NCBI GenBank assembly: GCA_026197095.1 | Contig: JAPHTF010000099.1 | Span: 1-58,828 of the forward strand | Length of the DNA: 58,828 bases | Direction of reading: 5' to 3' | Source: Gammaproteobacteria bacterium | Lineage (GTDB): Bacteria; Pseudomonadota; Gammaproteobacteria; UBA6429; Thiohalophilaceae | Part shown: positions 8,242-18,554 of the stretch, one piece after another | Layout of the letters: each line of letters starts with the position of its first letter | How positions within the stretch are numbered: the first letter of the stretch is position 1 | Program-made: the position numbers and the translations under genes | The notes under the pieces: model-generated | Database searches by the model: none | The model's input: only the letters and a program-made list of their open reading frames with translations | What the model was told of the DNA's origin: nothing

Positions 8242-9623
8242 TGTCAGCAAATCTTACACATCAGGTTGACTCTTTAAATTCATTTTCTATGTCATTAGAA
8301 GAGATTGCAGAAATATTGTCGGCCAAACTTATTGGTAAAAATATCCAGGTGAAGGGTATTTCAACTGATACACGGACAATCAAAGGTGGAGAATTATTCC
8401 TTGCTTTAAAAGGACCTAACTTTGACGGGCACAACTTTATTAATGATGCACTTAGCAAGGGTGCAGTTGCATGTTTAGTTCAGGAGTATGCTGAAGCAGA
8501 TCATTTAGTCGTTACAAATGATACTCACCAGGCATTAGGCTTATTAGCAACAGCCTGGCGCAAAAAATTTAATGGACCTGTGATTGCTGTTACAGGTAGC
8601 AATGGAAAGACAACAGTTAAAGAAATGATTGCAAGCATACTCAGGCAACAGCAATCTGTAATGGCAACACATGGAAATCTGAATAATGATATTGGTGTTC
8701 CGCTTACCTTATTCAGATTAAATGAACACATTGATGCAGCTGTTATTGAAATGGGTGCAAATCACTCTGGTGAGATTGATTACTTAACAAGTATTGCCTT
8801 ACCAGATATCGCAGTAATAACAAATATCGGTGCTGCTCACCTGGAAGGTTTCGGCAGTATTGAAAATACGGCAAAAGCTAAAGGTGAAATATTTAATGGT
8901 TTACCGGAAACTGGCATCGCAATAATTAATTCTGATGATGCTTTTGCAGAATATTTTAAAGATATAACGACACAATACAAAGTGCTTAGTTTTGGTATTA
9001 AGAATAAAGCCGATGTGATGTGTGAATGGAAGTCTGCTGCTGAAGGTAGCGTGTTAAATGTAACGACACCCATCGGCCACTGTGAAATTAATCTTAAGTT
9101 ACTTGGTCGCCATAACGTCATGAATGCACTTGCCTCAATTGCGGTATCCATTGCTGCAGAGATGCCACTAGAACAAATTGTTAATGGCTTAGAAGCGCTA
9201 ACCCCAGTTAATGGCCGTCTACAAATAAAACGAGGTCTTAACAACAGTCGCATTATTGATGATACCTATAATGCAAACCCAACATCATTACATGCGGCCT
9301 TAAATGTTTTACATGATTTTTCGGGTAAACGCTTTTTAGCTTTAGGTGATATGGGTGAGTTAGGCAGTCATGCTGTTGAGTTGCATATTGATGCAGGGAT
9401 TTATGCAAAACAAAGTGGTGTTGATTCTTTGTATTCATATGGAAAGTTAGCTGAAAAAGCAGCAAAGGAATTTGGTGCAAATGGTTTTTGCTATGAAAAG
9501 CATGAAGACATGATTAATGCTTTACGTGATGAACTCACACAAGAAGTTACGCTTTTAGTAAAAGGTTCCAGAAGTATGCAAATGGAAAATGTTGTAAACG
9601 CACTTACGATGGCTGAAGGGTAA
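8238..9623 (+). CDS. murF: UDP-N-acetylmuramoyl-tripeptide--D-alanyl-D-alanine ligase MurF
   Basis: MurF attaches the D-Ala-D-Ala dipeptide to UDP-MurNAc-tripeptide, the last cytoplasmic step of the nucleotide precursor. About 461 residues, with P-loop [13 protein letters not shown], the motif [13 protein letters not shown] and the C-terminal-domain motif [11 protein letters not shown] place the start at ATG 8238 (ATGA overlap with murE, 10 nt after GAGG at 8224-8227). An in-frame ATG at 8229 would add three residues and deepen the overlap. mraY follows after 4 nt. Confidence 0.95.
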   Translation: MMSANLTHQVDSLNSFSMSLEEIAEILSAKLIGKNIQVKGISTDTRTIKGGELFLALKGPNFDGHNFINDALSKGAVACLVQEYAEADHLVVTNDTHQALGLLATAWRKKFNGPVIAVTGSNGKTTVKEMIASILRQQQSVMATHGNLNNDIGVPLTLFRLNEHIDAAVIEMGANHSGEIDYLTSIALPDIAVITNIGAAHLEGFGSIENTAKAKGEIFNGLPETGIAIINSDDAFAEYFKDITTQYKVLSFGIKNKADVMCEWKSAAEGSVLNVTTPIGHCEINLKLLGRHNVMNALASIAVSIAAEMPLEQIVNGLEALTPVNGRLQIKRGLNNSRIIDDTYNANPTSLHAALNVLHDFSGKRFLALGDMGELGSHAVELHIDAGIYAKQSGVDSLYSYGKLAEKAAKEFGANGFCYEKHEDMINALRDELTQEVTLLVKGSRSMQMENVVNALTMAEG

Positions 9624-9627
9624 AACG

Positions 9628-10713
9628 ATGCTGTATCACTTAGCACAATACTTACAAGAATTTTATAGTGGCTTTAATGTCTTTAACTATTTAACGCTTC
9701 GTACCATTTTGAGTGTTTTAACGGCGTTGTTTATTTCGCTTTTTATTGGTCCTTATATGATCAGAAAATTAAGTTCATATAAAGTGGGACAACCTATTCG
9801 TGATGATGGCCCTGAATCACATTTCAGTAAAGCGGGAACACCAACAATGGGTGGAGCGCTCATTATCGTTGCTATTGCCATCAGTACTTTGTTGTGGGCA
9901 AATTTAGAGAATCGCTTTGTTTGGGTCGTGATAGCTGTCTTGTTTATGTATGGTGCAATCGGTTGGGTTGATGATTATAAAAAACTCGTTAAGCAAGATC
10001 CTAAAGGATTAGCATCTCGTTATAAATATTTTTGGCAATCAGTTGCTGGGTTTGGTATAGCCATTTATTTATTTAATTCAGCTGCTGTACCAGCTGAAAC
10101 ACAACTGATTGTTCCTTTCTTTAAAGATATTATTATTCCGCTTGGAGCCGTGTCATTTGTATTACTTACTTATTTTGTTGTGGTTGGTACAAGTAATGCG
10201 GTTAATTTAACGGATGGTCTGGATGGTTTAGCCATTTTACCTTCTGTAATGGTAGCAGGTGCATTAGGTATATTTGCATATCTCTCTGGTCACTCTGGTT
10301 TTTCTGGATACCTGTCTATTCCTTATGTACCAGGTGCAGGTGAGTTAGCTGTTTTTTGTGGTGCACTTGTTGGCGCGGGCTTAGGTTTCCTTTGGTTTAA
10401 TACTTATCCTGCAATGGTTTTTATGGGGGATGTAGGTGCGCTGGCACTCGGTGCTGCGCTGGGTGTAGTCGCTGTTATGGTTCGTCAGGAGCTGGTCTTA
10501 TTTATTATGGGTGGCGTGTTTGTTGTTGAAACTATGTCAGTCATTCTTCAAGTAGCATCTTTTAAATTAACGGGGAAAAGAATATTTCGCATGGCGCCAC
10601 TGCATCACCATTTTGAATTAAAAGGTTGGCCTGAACCGAGAGTGATTGTTCGTTTTTGGATTATTACCGTAATCCTGGTATTAGTTGGCTTAGCCTCATT
10701 GAAGATTCGGTAA
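9628..10713 (+). CDS. mraY: Phospho-N-acetylmuramoyl-pentapeptide-transferase MraY
   Basis: 361 residues (E. coli 360). MraY transfers phospho-MurNAc-pentapeptide to undecaprenyl phosphate in the inner membrane, forming lipid I. Ten membrane segments are expected and the sequence is hydrophobic throughout. Family motifs are intact: [10 protein letters not shown], the Asp pair in [20 protein letters not shown], and the histidine loop [15 protein letters not shown] near residues 324-338. It starts 4 nt after the murF stop. Confidence 0.97.
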   Translation: MLYHLAQYLQEFYSGFNVFNYLTLRTILSVLTALFISLFIGPYMIRKLSSYKVGQPIRDDGPESHFSKAGTPTMGGALIIVAIAISTLLWANLENRFVWVVIAVLFMYGAIGWVDDYKKLVKQDPKGLASRYKYFWQSVAGFGIAIYLFNSAAVPAETQLIVPFFKDIIIPLGAVSFVLLTYFVVVGTSNAVNLTDGLDGLAILPSVMVAGALGIFAYLSGHSGFSGYLSIPYVPGAGELAVFCGALVGAGLGFLWFNTYPAMVFMGDVGALALGAALGVVAVMVRQELVLFIMGGVFVVETMSVILQVASFKLTGKRIFRMAPLHHHFELKGWPEPRVIVRFWIITVILVLVGLASLKIR

Positions 10714-10723
10714 TTAAAGTTAA

Positions 10724-12118
10724 ATGTTGGCAGAGAATTTACAAACAACAGGTAATGAAATAGATCATATGCAAAGTTTGTCACATAAGCGCGTTCTTGT
10801 AGTTGGTTTAGGAAAAACCGGGTTTTCCTGTGCACGTTATTTAAGTGAGCATGGAATTGAGGTTGCAGTAACTGATAGCCGTGAACATCCGCCAGCATTA
10901 GATGAGCTACAAAATGCTTACCCTGATATAGCCGTGTTTGTGGGCGGTTTTAATTCAGAAGCATTTAAGCGAGCGACCTGTTTAATTATTAGCCCAGGCA
11001 TTTCACTACGCGAACCTTTAATTGCCGAAGCGCGAGTCCGTGGTGCAGAAATAGTTGGTGATATTGAGCTGTTTGCAAGAAATGCTAATGCTCCTGTTAT
11101 TGCTATAACCGGTTCTAATGGAAAGAGCACAGTTACTTCACTTCTCGGTGAAATGGCTAAAGCGGCCGGAATGGATGTAAGAGTAGGCGGAAATATTGGT
11201 GTGCCTGCACTTGATTTGTTAGATGAACCTCGTCCTGATTTATATGTGCTTGAGTTATCCAGCTTTCAATTGGAAACTACAGAAAGTCTAAACGCGAGCG
11301 CAGCGGCTATTTTAAATATTAGTGAAGATCACATGGATCGTTATTATGATTTAAATGACTACACTGCTGCAAAAGCTAAAGTTTATTATGGAACGGGGAC
11401 ACTTGTTGTAAATCTTGACGATGAACGTGTTATGGCGACAGTTAATCTTATGAGACAAGGCCGGGCATTAACAGGCTTTACCGCAAGCAAACCTAAGGAT
11501 AAAGAGTTTGGTATCTGTAATAAAAATAATGAAGATTATTTATGTTATGGGAATGAAATGTTATTGCCTGTATCAAGTTTAAAAATTAAAGGCACACATA
11601 ATGTTGTTAATGCTTTAGCTGCTCTTGCTTTAGGCCAGGCAGTAAATATACCTCGGGAAGCGATGTTGGCTGCATTAGAAAGTTTTCCAGGGCTTGCTCA
11701 CCGTAGCCAGTGGATTACTGAACAAAATGGTGTGACCTGGTACAACGATTCAAAAGCAACCAATGTAGGTGCAGCAATTGCGGCGATTAACGGTACTCAA
11801 GCAAATAAAATTATTTTAATTGCCGGTGGTCAGGGAAAAGGTCAGGATTTTAAACCTTTAAGAGATGTTATTAAAAATAAAGTAAAACATCTTATTTTAT
11901 TGGGTGAAGATGCAGAAAAACTAAATTCTCAGTTATCAGGTTGTACCGAGGTCACTTTCGTAAATGATTTATCACAAGCTGTAAGTAAGGCTCATGAACT
12001 TGCAGTAGCTGGTGATGCTGTTTTACTTTCTCCCGCTTGTGCAAGTTTTGATATGTTTACGGGGTATGAACAACGTGGTGATATGTTCGTCGTAGCCGTT
12101 CATGAGGTATTAAAATGA
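10724..12118 (+). CDS. murD: UDP-N-acetylmuramoylalanine--D-glutamate ligase MurD
   Basis: MurD adds D-Glu to UDP-MurNAc-L-Ala. Up to 464 residues: a Rossmann-like N-terminus VLVVGLGKTGFSCARYL, P-loop ITGSNGKSTVTSL, and the C-terminal-domain motifs WYNDSKATN and LLSPACASFD. The first 15 residues before MQSLSHKR are extra compared with E. coli MurD, so ATG 10769 is an alternative start; neither candidate has a good ribosome site. The stop overlaps ftsW as ATGA. Confidence 0.95.
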   Translation: MLAENLQTTGNEIDHMQSLSHKRVLVVGLGKTGFSCARYLSEHGIEVAVTDSREHPPALDELQNAYPDIAVFVGGFNSEAFKRATCLIISPGISLREPLIAEARVRGAEIVGDIELFARNANAPVIAITGSNGKSTVTSLLGEMAKAAGMDVRVGGNIGVPALDLLDEPRPDLYVLELSSFQLETTESLNASAAAILNISEDHMDRYYDLNDYTAAKAKVYYGTGTLVVNLDDERVMATVNLMRQGRALTGFTASKPKDKEFGICNKNNEDYLCYGNEMLLPVSSLKIKGTHNVVNALAALALGQAVNIPREAMLAALESFPGLAHRSQWITEQNGVTWYNDSKATNVGAAIAAINGTQANKIILIAGGQGKGQDFKPLRDVIKNKVKHLILLGEDAEKLNSQLSGCTEVTFVNDLSQAVSKAHELAVAGDAVLLSPACASFDMFTGYEQRGDMFVVAVHEVLK

Positions 12119-13338
12119 GCATAATCTCTTTACCTCAACATTATGCAAATCGTTTTTCTGCTAAGAATAAAGCGAGCTCACTTATTGAAAATATTGATAT
12201 GCCTTTGTTACTAAGTGCTGTTGCTTTATTAGGGCTTGGACTGGTCATGGTTGCATCATCATCAATATCTATTGCAGAACGCCAGTTATCTGATCCGTTA
12301 TATTATTTCTGGCGCCAGCTTTCATATTCAATTGTTGGGGTAGTTTCTGCATTTGCTGTGTTTAAGATTTCACTCGAGTTTTTGCAAAAAACAGGCCCCG
12401 TACTCATTGTTATTAGTATGTTTTTGTTAATGCTGGTTTTAGTTCCAGGTTTAGGTAAAGAAGTTAATGGCAGTATGCGTTGGTTAAATCTGGGTATGAT
12501 TTCATTACAGGTTTCCGAGTTTGTTAAACTTGCAACAGTTATTTATCTTGCGGGTTATCTTGTTCGCCATAATGAAGAAGTACGCACTAAATTGGGTGGC
12601 TTCATCCGTCCCTTAGGATTGATTTTTATCCTTTCTGTGTTATTAATTTTTGAACCTGATTTTGGTGCAGTAGCCGTTATCGTTATGACCGCGATGGGCA
12701 TGTTGTGGTTAGGTGGTGCAAGCTTCTTCCAGTTTGTATTACTGACTTTAACAACGGTTGCAGCATTAACATTAGCGGCTATTTCATCTCCATACCGAAT
12801 GGAACGTTTAACAACTTTTCTCAATCCATGGGCTGATCCATACAATAGTGGTTTTCAGTTAACGCAAGCATTGATCGCATTTGGACGCGGTGAATGGTTT
12901 GGCGTTGGCCTTGGTTCGAGTGTGCAAAAATTATTTTACTTGCCTGAAGCTCATACTGATTTTGTCTTGGCCGTATTAGCTGAAGAGCTGGGTTTGTTTA
13001 GTGTCATGCTTGTCATTGCCTTATTTTGTTTTATTGTCATTCGTGCATTAATGATTGGGCGTCGTGCTGAAAAACGTGAACGTCCTTTTACTGCGTTTCT
13101 GGCCTATGGCTTAGGCATCTGGTTAGGTTTGCAGGCATTTATTAATGTTGGGGTGAATATGGGCGTACTACCAACAAAAGGGTTAACGCTACCATTAATG
13201 AGCTATGGCGGAAGTAGTCTGATTATTATGTGTGTTGTTATTGCGCTATTACTTCGAGCAGACTACGAGACGCGCAAGTATGATCGTGTCAGCCAGAATA
13301 AACGAAGCAGTATGTCTGTAGGATCTCAGTCATGGTAA
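12115..13338 (+). CDS. ftsW: Peptidoglycan glycosyltransferase FtsW
   Basis: 407 residues, SEDS family. FtsW polymerises lipid II glycan strands at the septum and pairs with FtsI. About ten membrane segments are visible. Family signatures include LVLVPGLGKEVNGSMRWL with the following SLQVSEFVKL, FEPDFGAVAVI (conserved Asp), HTDFVLAVLAEELGL and the C-terminal LMSYGGSSL. The start overlaps the murD stop by 4 bp, and its end overlaps murG by 7 bp. Confidence 0.96.
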   Translation: MSIISLPQHYANRFSAKNKASSLIENIDMPLLLSAVALLGLGLVMVASSSISIAERQLSDPLYYFWRQLSYSIVGVVSAFAVFKISLEFLQKTGPVLIVISMFLLMLVLVPGLGKEVNGSMRWLNLGMISLQVSEFVKLATVIYLAGYLVRHNEEVRTKLGGFIRPLGLIFILSVLLIFEPDFGAVAVIVMTAMGMLWLGGASFFQFVLLTLTTVAALTLAAISSPYRMERLTTFLNPWADPYNSGFQLTQALIAFGRGEWFGVGLGSSVQKLFYLPEAHTDFVLAVLAEELGLFSVMLVIALFCFIVIRALMIGRRAEKRERPFTAFLAYGLGIWLGLQAFINVGVNMGVLPTKGLTLPLMSYGGSSLIIMCVVIALLLRADYETRKYDRVSQNKRSSMSVGSQSW

Positions 13339-14432
13339 GCCAATTGAAACCAGTTAAAGTGAAGCATGTTTTGATTGCAGCGGGTGGTACTGGTGGCCAT
13401 GTCTATCCTGCACTTGCTGTTGCCGATTACTTGCGTGAGCATGGCATTAAAGTGACATGGATAGGCACTGAAAAAGGCTTAGAGCACCGAGTCGTTCCTG
13501 CGGCAAATATTTCATTAGAAATTATTAGTATTAGCGGTTTGCGCGGCAAAGGGATATTAAATTTATTATTTGTTCCTTTGAAGTTAATAGTCGCCGTGGT
13601 ACAGGTTATAAAAATATTTATTCGAATTAAACCGGATGCCGTTTTAGGTATGGGTGGTTTTGTCAGTGGACCCTGTGGTTTAGCGGCTTTTATTTTAGGT
13701 AAGCCATTATATCTGCATGAACAAAATGCAATTCCAGGACTAACAAATAAAGTATTAAGTCATCTTGCAACTACAGCCATGCAAGCATTTCCACATAGTC
13801 TGAAAATAAAAAATACTGTTGTGACAGGCAACCCTGTTCGCAAAGATATTTCCGATATCGCTGAACCAGAATCCAGAATGGCCGTTCGTAAAGATAATAT
13901 TCGATTGCTAATTGTTGGTGGTAGTTTAGGTGCGCAAGCATTAAATGAAAACGTGCCGCAAGCATTGTCAGCAATATCAAAAACATTACAACCGAATGTT
14001 TGGCATCAAACAGGAAAAAATAAACTTGATACAACAATCGAGAATTACAGAAAAGTCAATATTGAAGCAAAGGTAACCGAGTTTATTGAGAATATGGCTG
14101 AAGCTTATGAGTGGGCTGACCTGGTTATTTGTCGCGCAGGCGCTTTAACGATATCCGAATTAGCCAATGCGGGTGTTGCGGCCATTCTGGTGCCATACCC
14201 GCATGCTGTTGATGATCATCAAACTGCAAATGCCCACTATCTAACAAAGGTTGATGCAGCGATTTTAATTCAACAAGAACACCTCATGCCGAAACTTAAA
14301 GAAGTGATGACAGAGCTTTTACAAGCTGGAAGAACAACGTTGATTGATATGGCAAAAGCAGCACGAAAATTATCAAAGCCAGATGCAACTAAAACTGTTG
14401 CAGAAATATGTTTAGGAGTATCGCATGGTTAA
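13332..14432 (+). CDS. murG: UDP-GlcNAc:lipid I N-acetylglucosaminyltransferase MurG
   Basis: 366 residues. MurG converts lipid I to lipid II on the inner face of the cytoplasmic membrane. The N-terminal glycine-rich loop [17 protein letters not shown], the [11 protein letters not shown] motif, [15 protein letters not shown], and the UDP-binding region [16 protein letters not shown] followed by [14 protein letters not shown] are all present. It overlaps ftsW by 7 nt and murC by 8 nt, so it is in the same transcription unit. Confidence 0.96.
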   Translation: MVSQLKPVKVKHVLIAAGGTGGHVYPALAVADYLREHGIKVTWIGTEKGLEHRVVPAANISLEIISISGLRGKGILNLLFVPLKLIVAVVQVIKIFIRIKPDAVLGMGGFVSGPCGLAAFILGKPLYLHEQNAIPGLTNKVLSHLATTAMQAFPHSLKIKNTVVTGNPVRKDISDIAEPESRMAVRKDNIRLLIVGGSLGAQALNENVPQALSAISKTLQPNVWHQTGKNKLDTTIENYRKVNIEAKVTEFIENMAEAYEWADLVICRAGALTISELANAGVAAILVPYPHAVDDHQTANAHYLTKVDAAILIQQEHLMPKLKEVMTELLQAGRTTLIDMAKAARKLSKPDATKTVAEICLGVSHG

Positions 14433-15861
14433 GAAGCTTGATTTAACACAACTACGTGATGAGCCAAGCATGGGGCGCATTCGTTGCATTCACTTCGTAG
14501 GTATTGGTGGTGTAGGCATGGGGGGAATTGCAGAGGTTATGCTGAATTTAGGTTATGACATTTGTGGATCAGATATAAACCAGAATGCGGTAACCCAACA
14601 TTTAACCCAATTAGGTGCTGATATTTCATATGGGCATGCAGCTGAAAATTTACGCAATTGCGATGTGGTTGTTGTTTCAACTGCTGTAAAAAAAGATAAC
14701 CCTGAAGTCATCGCTGCACACGAGCAAAGAATACCCGTTGTACCACGTGCAGAAATGTTAGCCGAGCTAATGCGTTTTCGTTACGGTATTGCTGTTGCAG
14801 GCACACATGGTAAAACAACGACAACCAGTCTTGTTGCAAGTGTATTGGCCGAAGGAGAGTTTGATCCTACATTTGTTATTGGTGGGCGATTAAACAGTGC
14901 AGGAACAAATGCTCGACTAGGTGAGAGTCATTATCTGGTAGCTGAAGCGGATGAGAGCGACGCTTCATTTATGCACTTGCAACCAATGATGGCGGTAGTA
15001 ACTAATATTGATGCAGATCATATGGAAACATATGGTGGTGATTTTGAAAACCTTCGCCAAACGTTCATAGAATTTTTACATCACCTTCCCTTTTATGGTC
15101 TTGCGATTTTATGTATTGATGATGAAGAGATACGAAATGTCATACCTCATATTAATCGCCCCATAATTACTTATGGTTTTAGTGAAGATGCTGATATACG
15201 TGCAACTAATTTAGAACAGAAAGGCAATCAAACATTTTTTTCAGTAGCAAAAGAAAATAATGAAAACTGGCTTGATATTACTTTGAACATGCCTGGTGAG
15301 CATAATGTTCTTAATGCTTTAGCGGCAATTGCCGTTGCAAATGAAATTGGCGTGGATGCAAAAGCAATACAACAAGCCTTGTTAAGATTTGAGGGCATAG
15401 GTCGACGTTTCGAGATTAATGGTGAATATAAAGTAGGGGATGCCAAGGTTTTACATGTTGATGACTATGGACATCATCCACGTGAAGTATCTGCAACAAT
15501 ACAAGCTATTCGCAGTGGCTGGCCAGATAATCGCCTGGTTGTCGCGTTTCAACCACATCGCTATACGCGTACTCGTGACTTATTTGAAGATTTTACAGCA
15601 GTACTTTCAAACGTAGATGCGTTGTTGTTACTTGAAGTTTATTCAGCGGGAGAGGCTGTAATTGCTGGAGCTGATGGCAGAAGTTTAGCAAGAGCAATTC
15701 GCGCACGTGGCCAGGTTGAACCTGTATTTGTTGAAAATATTGAAGATCTCTCTGCTACGTTAAAAGGTATTTTAAAAGATGGCGACATATTACTAACCTT
15801 GGGTGCAGGTAACATTGGTGCAGCAGCAAGTAAATTGAAAGAAGAATTGGTTGCTGAATAA
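14425..15861 (+). CDS. murC: UDP-N-acetylmuramate--L-alanine ligase MurC
   Basis: 478 residues. MurC adds L-Ala to UDP-MurNAc, the first amino acid of the stem peptide. It carries the N-terminal [17 protein letters not shown] nucleotide-binding loop, the P-loop [22 protein letters not shown], the C-terminal [16 protein letters not shown] motif and [12 protein letters not shown]. Length and order are normal. The start lies within the last 8 nt of murG. Confidence 0.96.
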   Translation: MVKKLDLTQLRDEPSMGRIRCIHFVGIGGVGMGGIAEVMLNLGYDICGSDINQNAVTQHLTQLGADISYGHAAENLRNCDVVVVSTAVKKDNPEVIAAHEQRIPVVPRAEMLAELMRFRYGIAVAGTHGKTTTTSLVASVLAEGEFDPTFVIGGRLNSAGTNARLGESHYLVAEADESDASFMHLQPMMAVVTNIDADHMETYGGDFENLRQTFIEFLHHLPFYGLAILCIDDEEIRNVIPHINRPIITYGFSEDADIRATNLEQKGNQTFFSVAKENNENWLDITLNMPGEHNVLNALAAIAVANEIGVDAKAIQQALLRFEGIGRRFEINGEYKVGDAKVLHVDDYGHHPREVSATIQAIRSGWPDNRLVVAFQPHRYTRTRDLFEDFTAVLSNVDALLLLEVYSAGEAVIAGADGRSLARAIRARGQVEPVFVENIEDLSATLKGILKDGDILLTLGAGNIGAAASKLKEELVAE

Positions 15862-15863
15862 AG

Positions 15864-16811
15864 ATGGGATTAGCAATGGCACAAGACAACCAGATAGATA
15901 ACACCACGGCATATAAAGGCATGTTGTTGAAACATGAACCTATGTCACGTCATACATCCTGGCGTGTAGGTGGTATGGCTGATCGTTTTTATCGTCCAAC
16001 GGATATTAATGATTTGTCATCTTATCTTAAAAGCTTACCTGTGAATGAACCTGTATTTTTTTTAGGACTTGGTAGTAACTTATTAGTTACTGATGCTGGA
16101 ATTCGGGGCACCGTTATTTGTACTAGTGGTGTTCTAAATGAAATTAAACAAATAGATGAATCACGTATCTATATAGAAGCCGGTGTTCCTAGTCCTAAGT
16201 TAGCAAAGTTTTCTGCAAAATCAGGTTTGGCCGGAGCAGAGTTCTTATCAGGTATACCAGGTACATTTGGTGGCGCATTAAAAATGAATGCCGGTGCAGT
16301 AGGCGGAGAAACCTGGGACATTGTTGAAAGTGTAGAAACAATTGATACACATGGTGAAATACATAAGCGGCTACCAGAAGAATTTTTAATTGCATATCGT
16401 CATGTAGAGGCAAAAGAAAAATCGAATCAACAAGAATGGTTTGTCTCAGCAATTATTAAATTAACAGCAGGTGATAAAGAAGAAAGTTTGCAAACGATTA
16501 AAAAACATCTTAATCGCAGAAGTGCAACGCAGCCCACACAGCAACCTAATGCAGGATCTGTATTTAGAAATCCAGCAGGTGATTATGCTGCGCGCTTAAT
16601 TGAAAATTGTGGTTTAAAGAATTTTTGTATCGGTGGAGCCTGTGTTTCAGAAAAACATGCCAACTTTATTATTAATACAGGCACCGCTACAGCTAAAGAT
16701 ATCGAAAGCTTAATTAACGCAGTACATAAAAAAGTACAACAACAACATTCTGTAGATTTAATTCGAGAAGTTCAGATTGTTGGTGAAGCAAGTGGTGAAT
16801 ACATTGAATAA
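15864..16811 (+). CDS. murB: UDP-N-acetylenolpyruvoylglucosamine reductase MurB
   Basis: 315 residues. MurB is an FAD enzyme that uses NADPH to reduce UDP-GlcNAc-enolpyruvate to UDP-MurNAc. MSRHTSWRVGGMADRFYRP and FLGLGSNLLVTDAGIRG form the FAD domain; GSVFRNPAGDYAARLIE and the C-terminal VQIVGE segment carry catalytic residues. The short form and overall pattern resemble the type II (Bacillus/Staphylococcus-like) enzymes rather than E. coli type I MurB (342 residues). It sits between murC and ddl, where E. coli has no murB. ATG 15876 is an alternative start. Confidence 0.95.
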   Translation: MGLAMAQDNQIDNTTAYKGMLLKHEPMSRHTSWRVGGMADRFYRPTDINDLSSYLKSLPVNEPVFFLGLGSNLLVTDAGIRGTVICTSGVLNEIKQIDESRIYIEAGVPSPKLAKFSAKSGLAGAEFLSGIPGTFGGALKMNAGAVGGETWDIVESVETIDTHGEIHKRLPEEFLIAYRHVEAKEKSNQQEWFVSAIIKLTAGDKEESLQTIKKHLNRRSATQPTQQPNAGSVFRNPAGDYAARLIENCGLKNFCIGGACVSEKHANFIINTGTATAKDIESLINAVHKKVQQQHSVDLIREVQIVGEASGEYIE

Positions 16812-17748
16812 CAACATATCACAGGTTAAGCCAGAAGATTTAGGCAAAGTTGCCGTTTTAATGGGCGGCTGGTCTGCTGAACGTGAAGTATCACTGAAAA
16901 GTGGTGAGGCAGTATTTAAAGCATTAATAGAGAAAAAAGTTGATGCACATAAAATTGATGTTAAGCGTGAATCGATTTTTGATGAATTAAAAAATGGCCA
17001 TTTTGATCGTGTATTCATTATTTTACATGGACCGGGTGGAGAAGATGGTGCGATGCAAAGCGTACTTGAAATTATGGAAATTCCATATACGGGGAGTGGT
17101 GTGCTTGCTTCTGCTATCGCAATGGATAAATTACGTTGCAAAGAATTATTACAAGGTTCAGGGCTACCAACACCTGCCTATATGAAGTTAGAAAAAACAA
17201 CAGATATGAACTATGTCGGAGCAACGTTAGGATTTCCAATTATGGTGAAACCTACACTTGAAGGCTCAAGTATAGGCATGAGTAAGGTTAATGAAGAAGC
17301 GGATTTGTATAAGGCATGGGAAATAGCTGCAGATTTTGGTGATACCGTACTGGCAGAACAATGGGTGCATGGTAAAGAATATACAGTGGCAATATTAGGT
17401 GAAGAGGCATTACCCGTTATACGCCTGGAAACGAAAAGAGAATTTTATGATTACGCAGCAAAATATGATGACGATGATACGCAATATCATTGTCCATGTG
17501 GTCTAAATCATGAGGAAGAGTCACAGTTACAACGATTAGCAATGGCTGCGTTTAATGCAGTTGGAGCAAGAGGCTGGGGACGTGTAGATATTATGTGTGA
17601 TGAAGAGGGTAAGCCTTCAGTCATTGAAATTAATACTGTGCCTGGAATGACAAGTCATAGCCTGGTACCAATGGCTGCAAAAGCAAATAATATTTCATTT
17701 GAAGATCTTGTGTTGAATATTTTATCTCAAACAGTGAAAGAGGCATAA
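16804..17748 (+). CDS. ddl: D-alanine--D-alanine ligase
   Basis: An ATP-grasp enzyme that joins two D-Ala residues for MurF. Motifs are KVAVLMGGWSAEREVSLKSG at the N-terminus, LEGSSIGMSKV, RGWGRVDIMCDEEGKP and VIEINTVPGMTSHSLVP. No ATG exists before the conserved core, so a non-ATG start is required. I prefer TTG 16804 (GGTGA at 16794-16798), giving 314 residues, but GTG 16792 or 16795 and TTG 16777 are also in frame; all overlap the murB end (8 nt from TTG 16804, up to 35 nt). It corresponds to ddlB of E. coli by position. Confidence 0.93.
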   Translation: MNNNISQVKPEDLGKVAVLMGGWSAEREVSLKSGEAVFKALIEKKVDAHKIDVKRESIFDELKNGHFDRVFIILHGPGGEDGAMQSVLEIMEIPYTGSGVLASAIAMDKLRCKELLQGSGLPTPAYMKLEKTTDMNYVGATLGFPIMVKPTLEGSSIGMSKVNEEADLYKAWEIAADFGDTVLAEQWVHGKEYTVAILGEEALPVIRLETKREFYDYAAKYDDDDTQYHCPCGLNHEEESQLQRLAMAAFNAVGARGWGRVDIMCDEEGKPSVIEINTVPGMTSHSLVPMAAKANNISFEDLVLNILSQTVKEA

Positions 17749-17756
17749 CCAGGAAA

Positions 17757-18554
17757 ATGTCACCAATAGCGAAACAGGCAGCATACGTTACTAAAAGAGA
17801 ACTACCTGTGATCTCATTTAGATGGGTGCATTGGTTGCTTCCTCTGGTGGTTGCTTGTGCGGTTTTATTTTTTACTGAAAGTCATTTGAGTAATCCCGCT
17901 ACATTGCCTGTTAAGAAAATACGTGTACATGGTGCCTTTGTAAATATTGATGAGGCTATGTTACATCGCGCGATCGCAGGTGTTATTGCCGGTGGTTATT
18001 TTAATGTTGATGTGGAACGAGTAAGGGAAGTGGTTGAGCAGTTGCCATGGGTAAGTACGGCTTCTGTTCGCCGCGTATGGCCAGATACATTAAGTGTTAG
18101 TGTTATTGAGCAACAGCCTGTTGCTGTTTCTAAAGATGCAGGACTTATTAATGCTAATGGTGATGTTTTTAAACCTTTAAATAACATTTTACCTGAAGTA
18201 TTACCCATATTTGATGGTGACGTGAAGTCAAACAAATTGATGTTATCTAAATATTATGAAATGAATACATTGCTTGTATCAATTGATCGGAAAATTACAT
18301 ATTTAAAACTCGATGCGCGTGCTGCGCTTGAGTTAAAACTTGATAATGGATTAAAAATTGTTTTAGGTCGCGGAGATGCGATAAAAAGATTAGAACGTCT
18401 TATCCGTATCTATACTAAAGTTTTGGCTGCACGTGTAAATGATATTGAAATAATTGATTTGCGTTACACCAATGGCATGGCTATCAGTTGGAAAAAGAAG
18501 ATTAACAATGCAGAAGCTGCGCCAGAGATACCAGGAGACATGAGAAATGTCTAA
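17757..18554 (+). CDS. ftsQ: Cell division protein FtsQ
   Basis: 265 residues. FtsQ is a bitopic inner-membrane division protein that joins FtsL and FtsB. A cytoplasmic N-terminus is followed by one membrane helix (about residues 25-41, WLLPLVVACAVLFF). A periplasmic POTRA domain follows, starting at VKKIRVHGAFVNIDE and including LPWVSTASVRRVWPDTLSVSV, then the beta domain. Gene order ddl-ftsQ-ftsA is standard. The end overlaps ftsA by 8 nt. Confidence 0.94.
   Translation: MSPIAKQAAYVTKRELPVISFRWVHWLLPLVVACAVLFFTESHLSNPATLPVKKIRVHGAFVNIDEAMLHRAIAGVIAGGYFNVDVERVREVVEQLPWVSTASVRRVWPDTLSVSVIEQQPVAVSKDAGLINANGDVFKPLNNILPEVLPIFDGDVKSNKLMLSKYYEMNTLLVSIDRKITYLKLDARAALELKLDNGLKIVLGRGDAIKRLERLIRIYTKVLAARVNDIEIIDLRYTNGMAISWKKKINNAEAAPEIPGDMRNV

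Noticed and set aside
8837-9253. 138-residue reverse-strand ORF inside murF and similar antisense ORFs inside ftsZ, secA, murE and gspE
   Set aside because: They lie fully inside strongly conserved genes, lack ribosome sites and show no recognisable domain; they are shadow frames.
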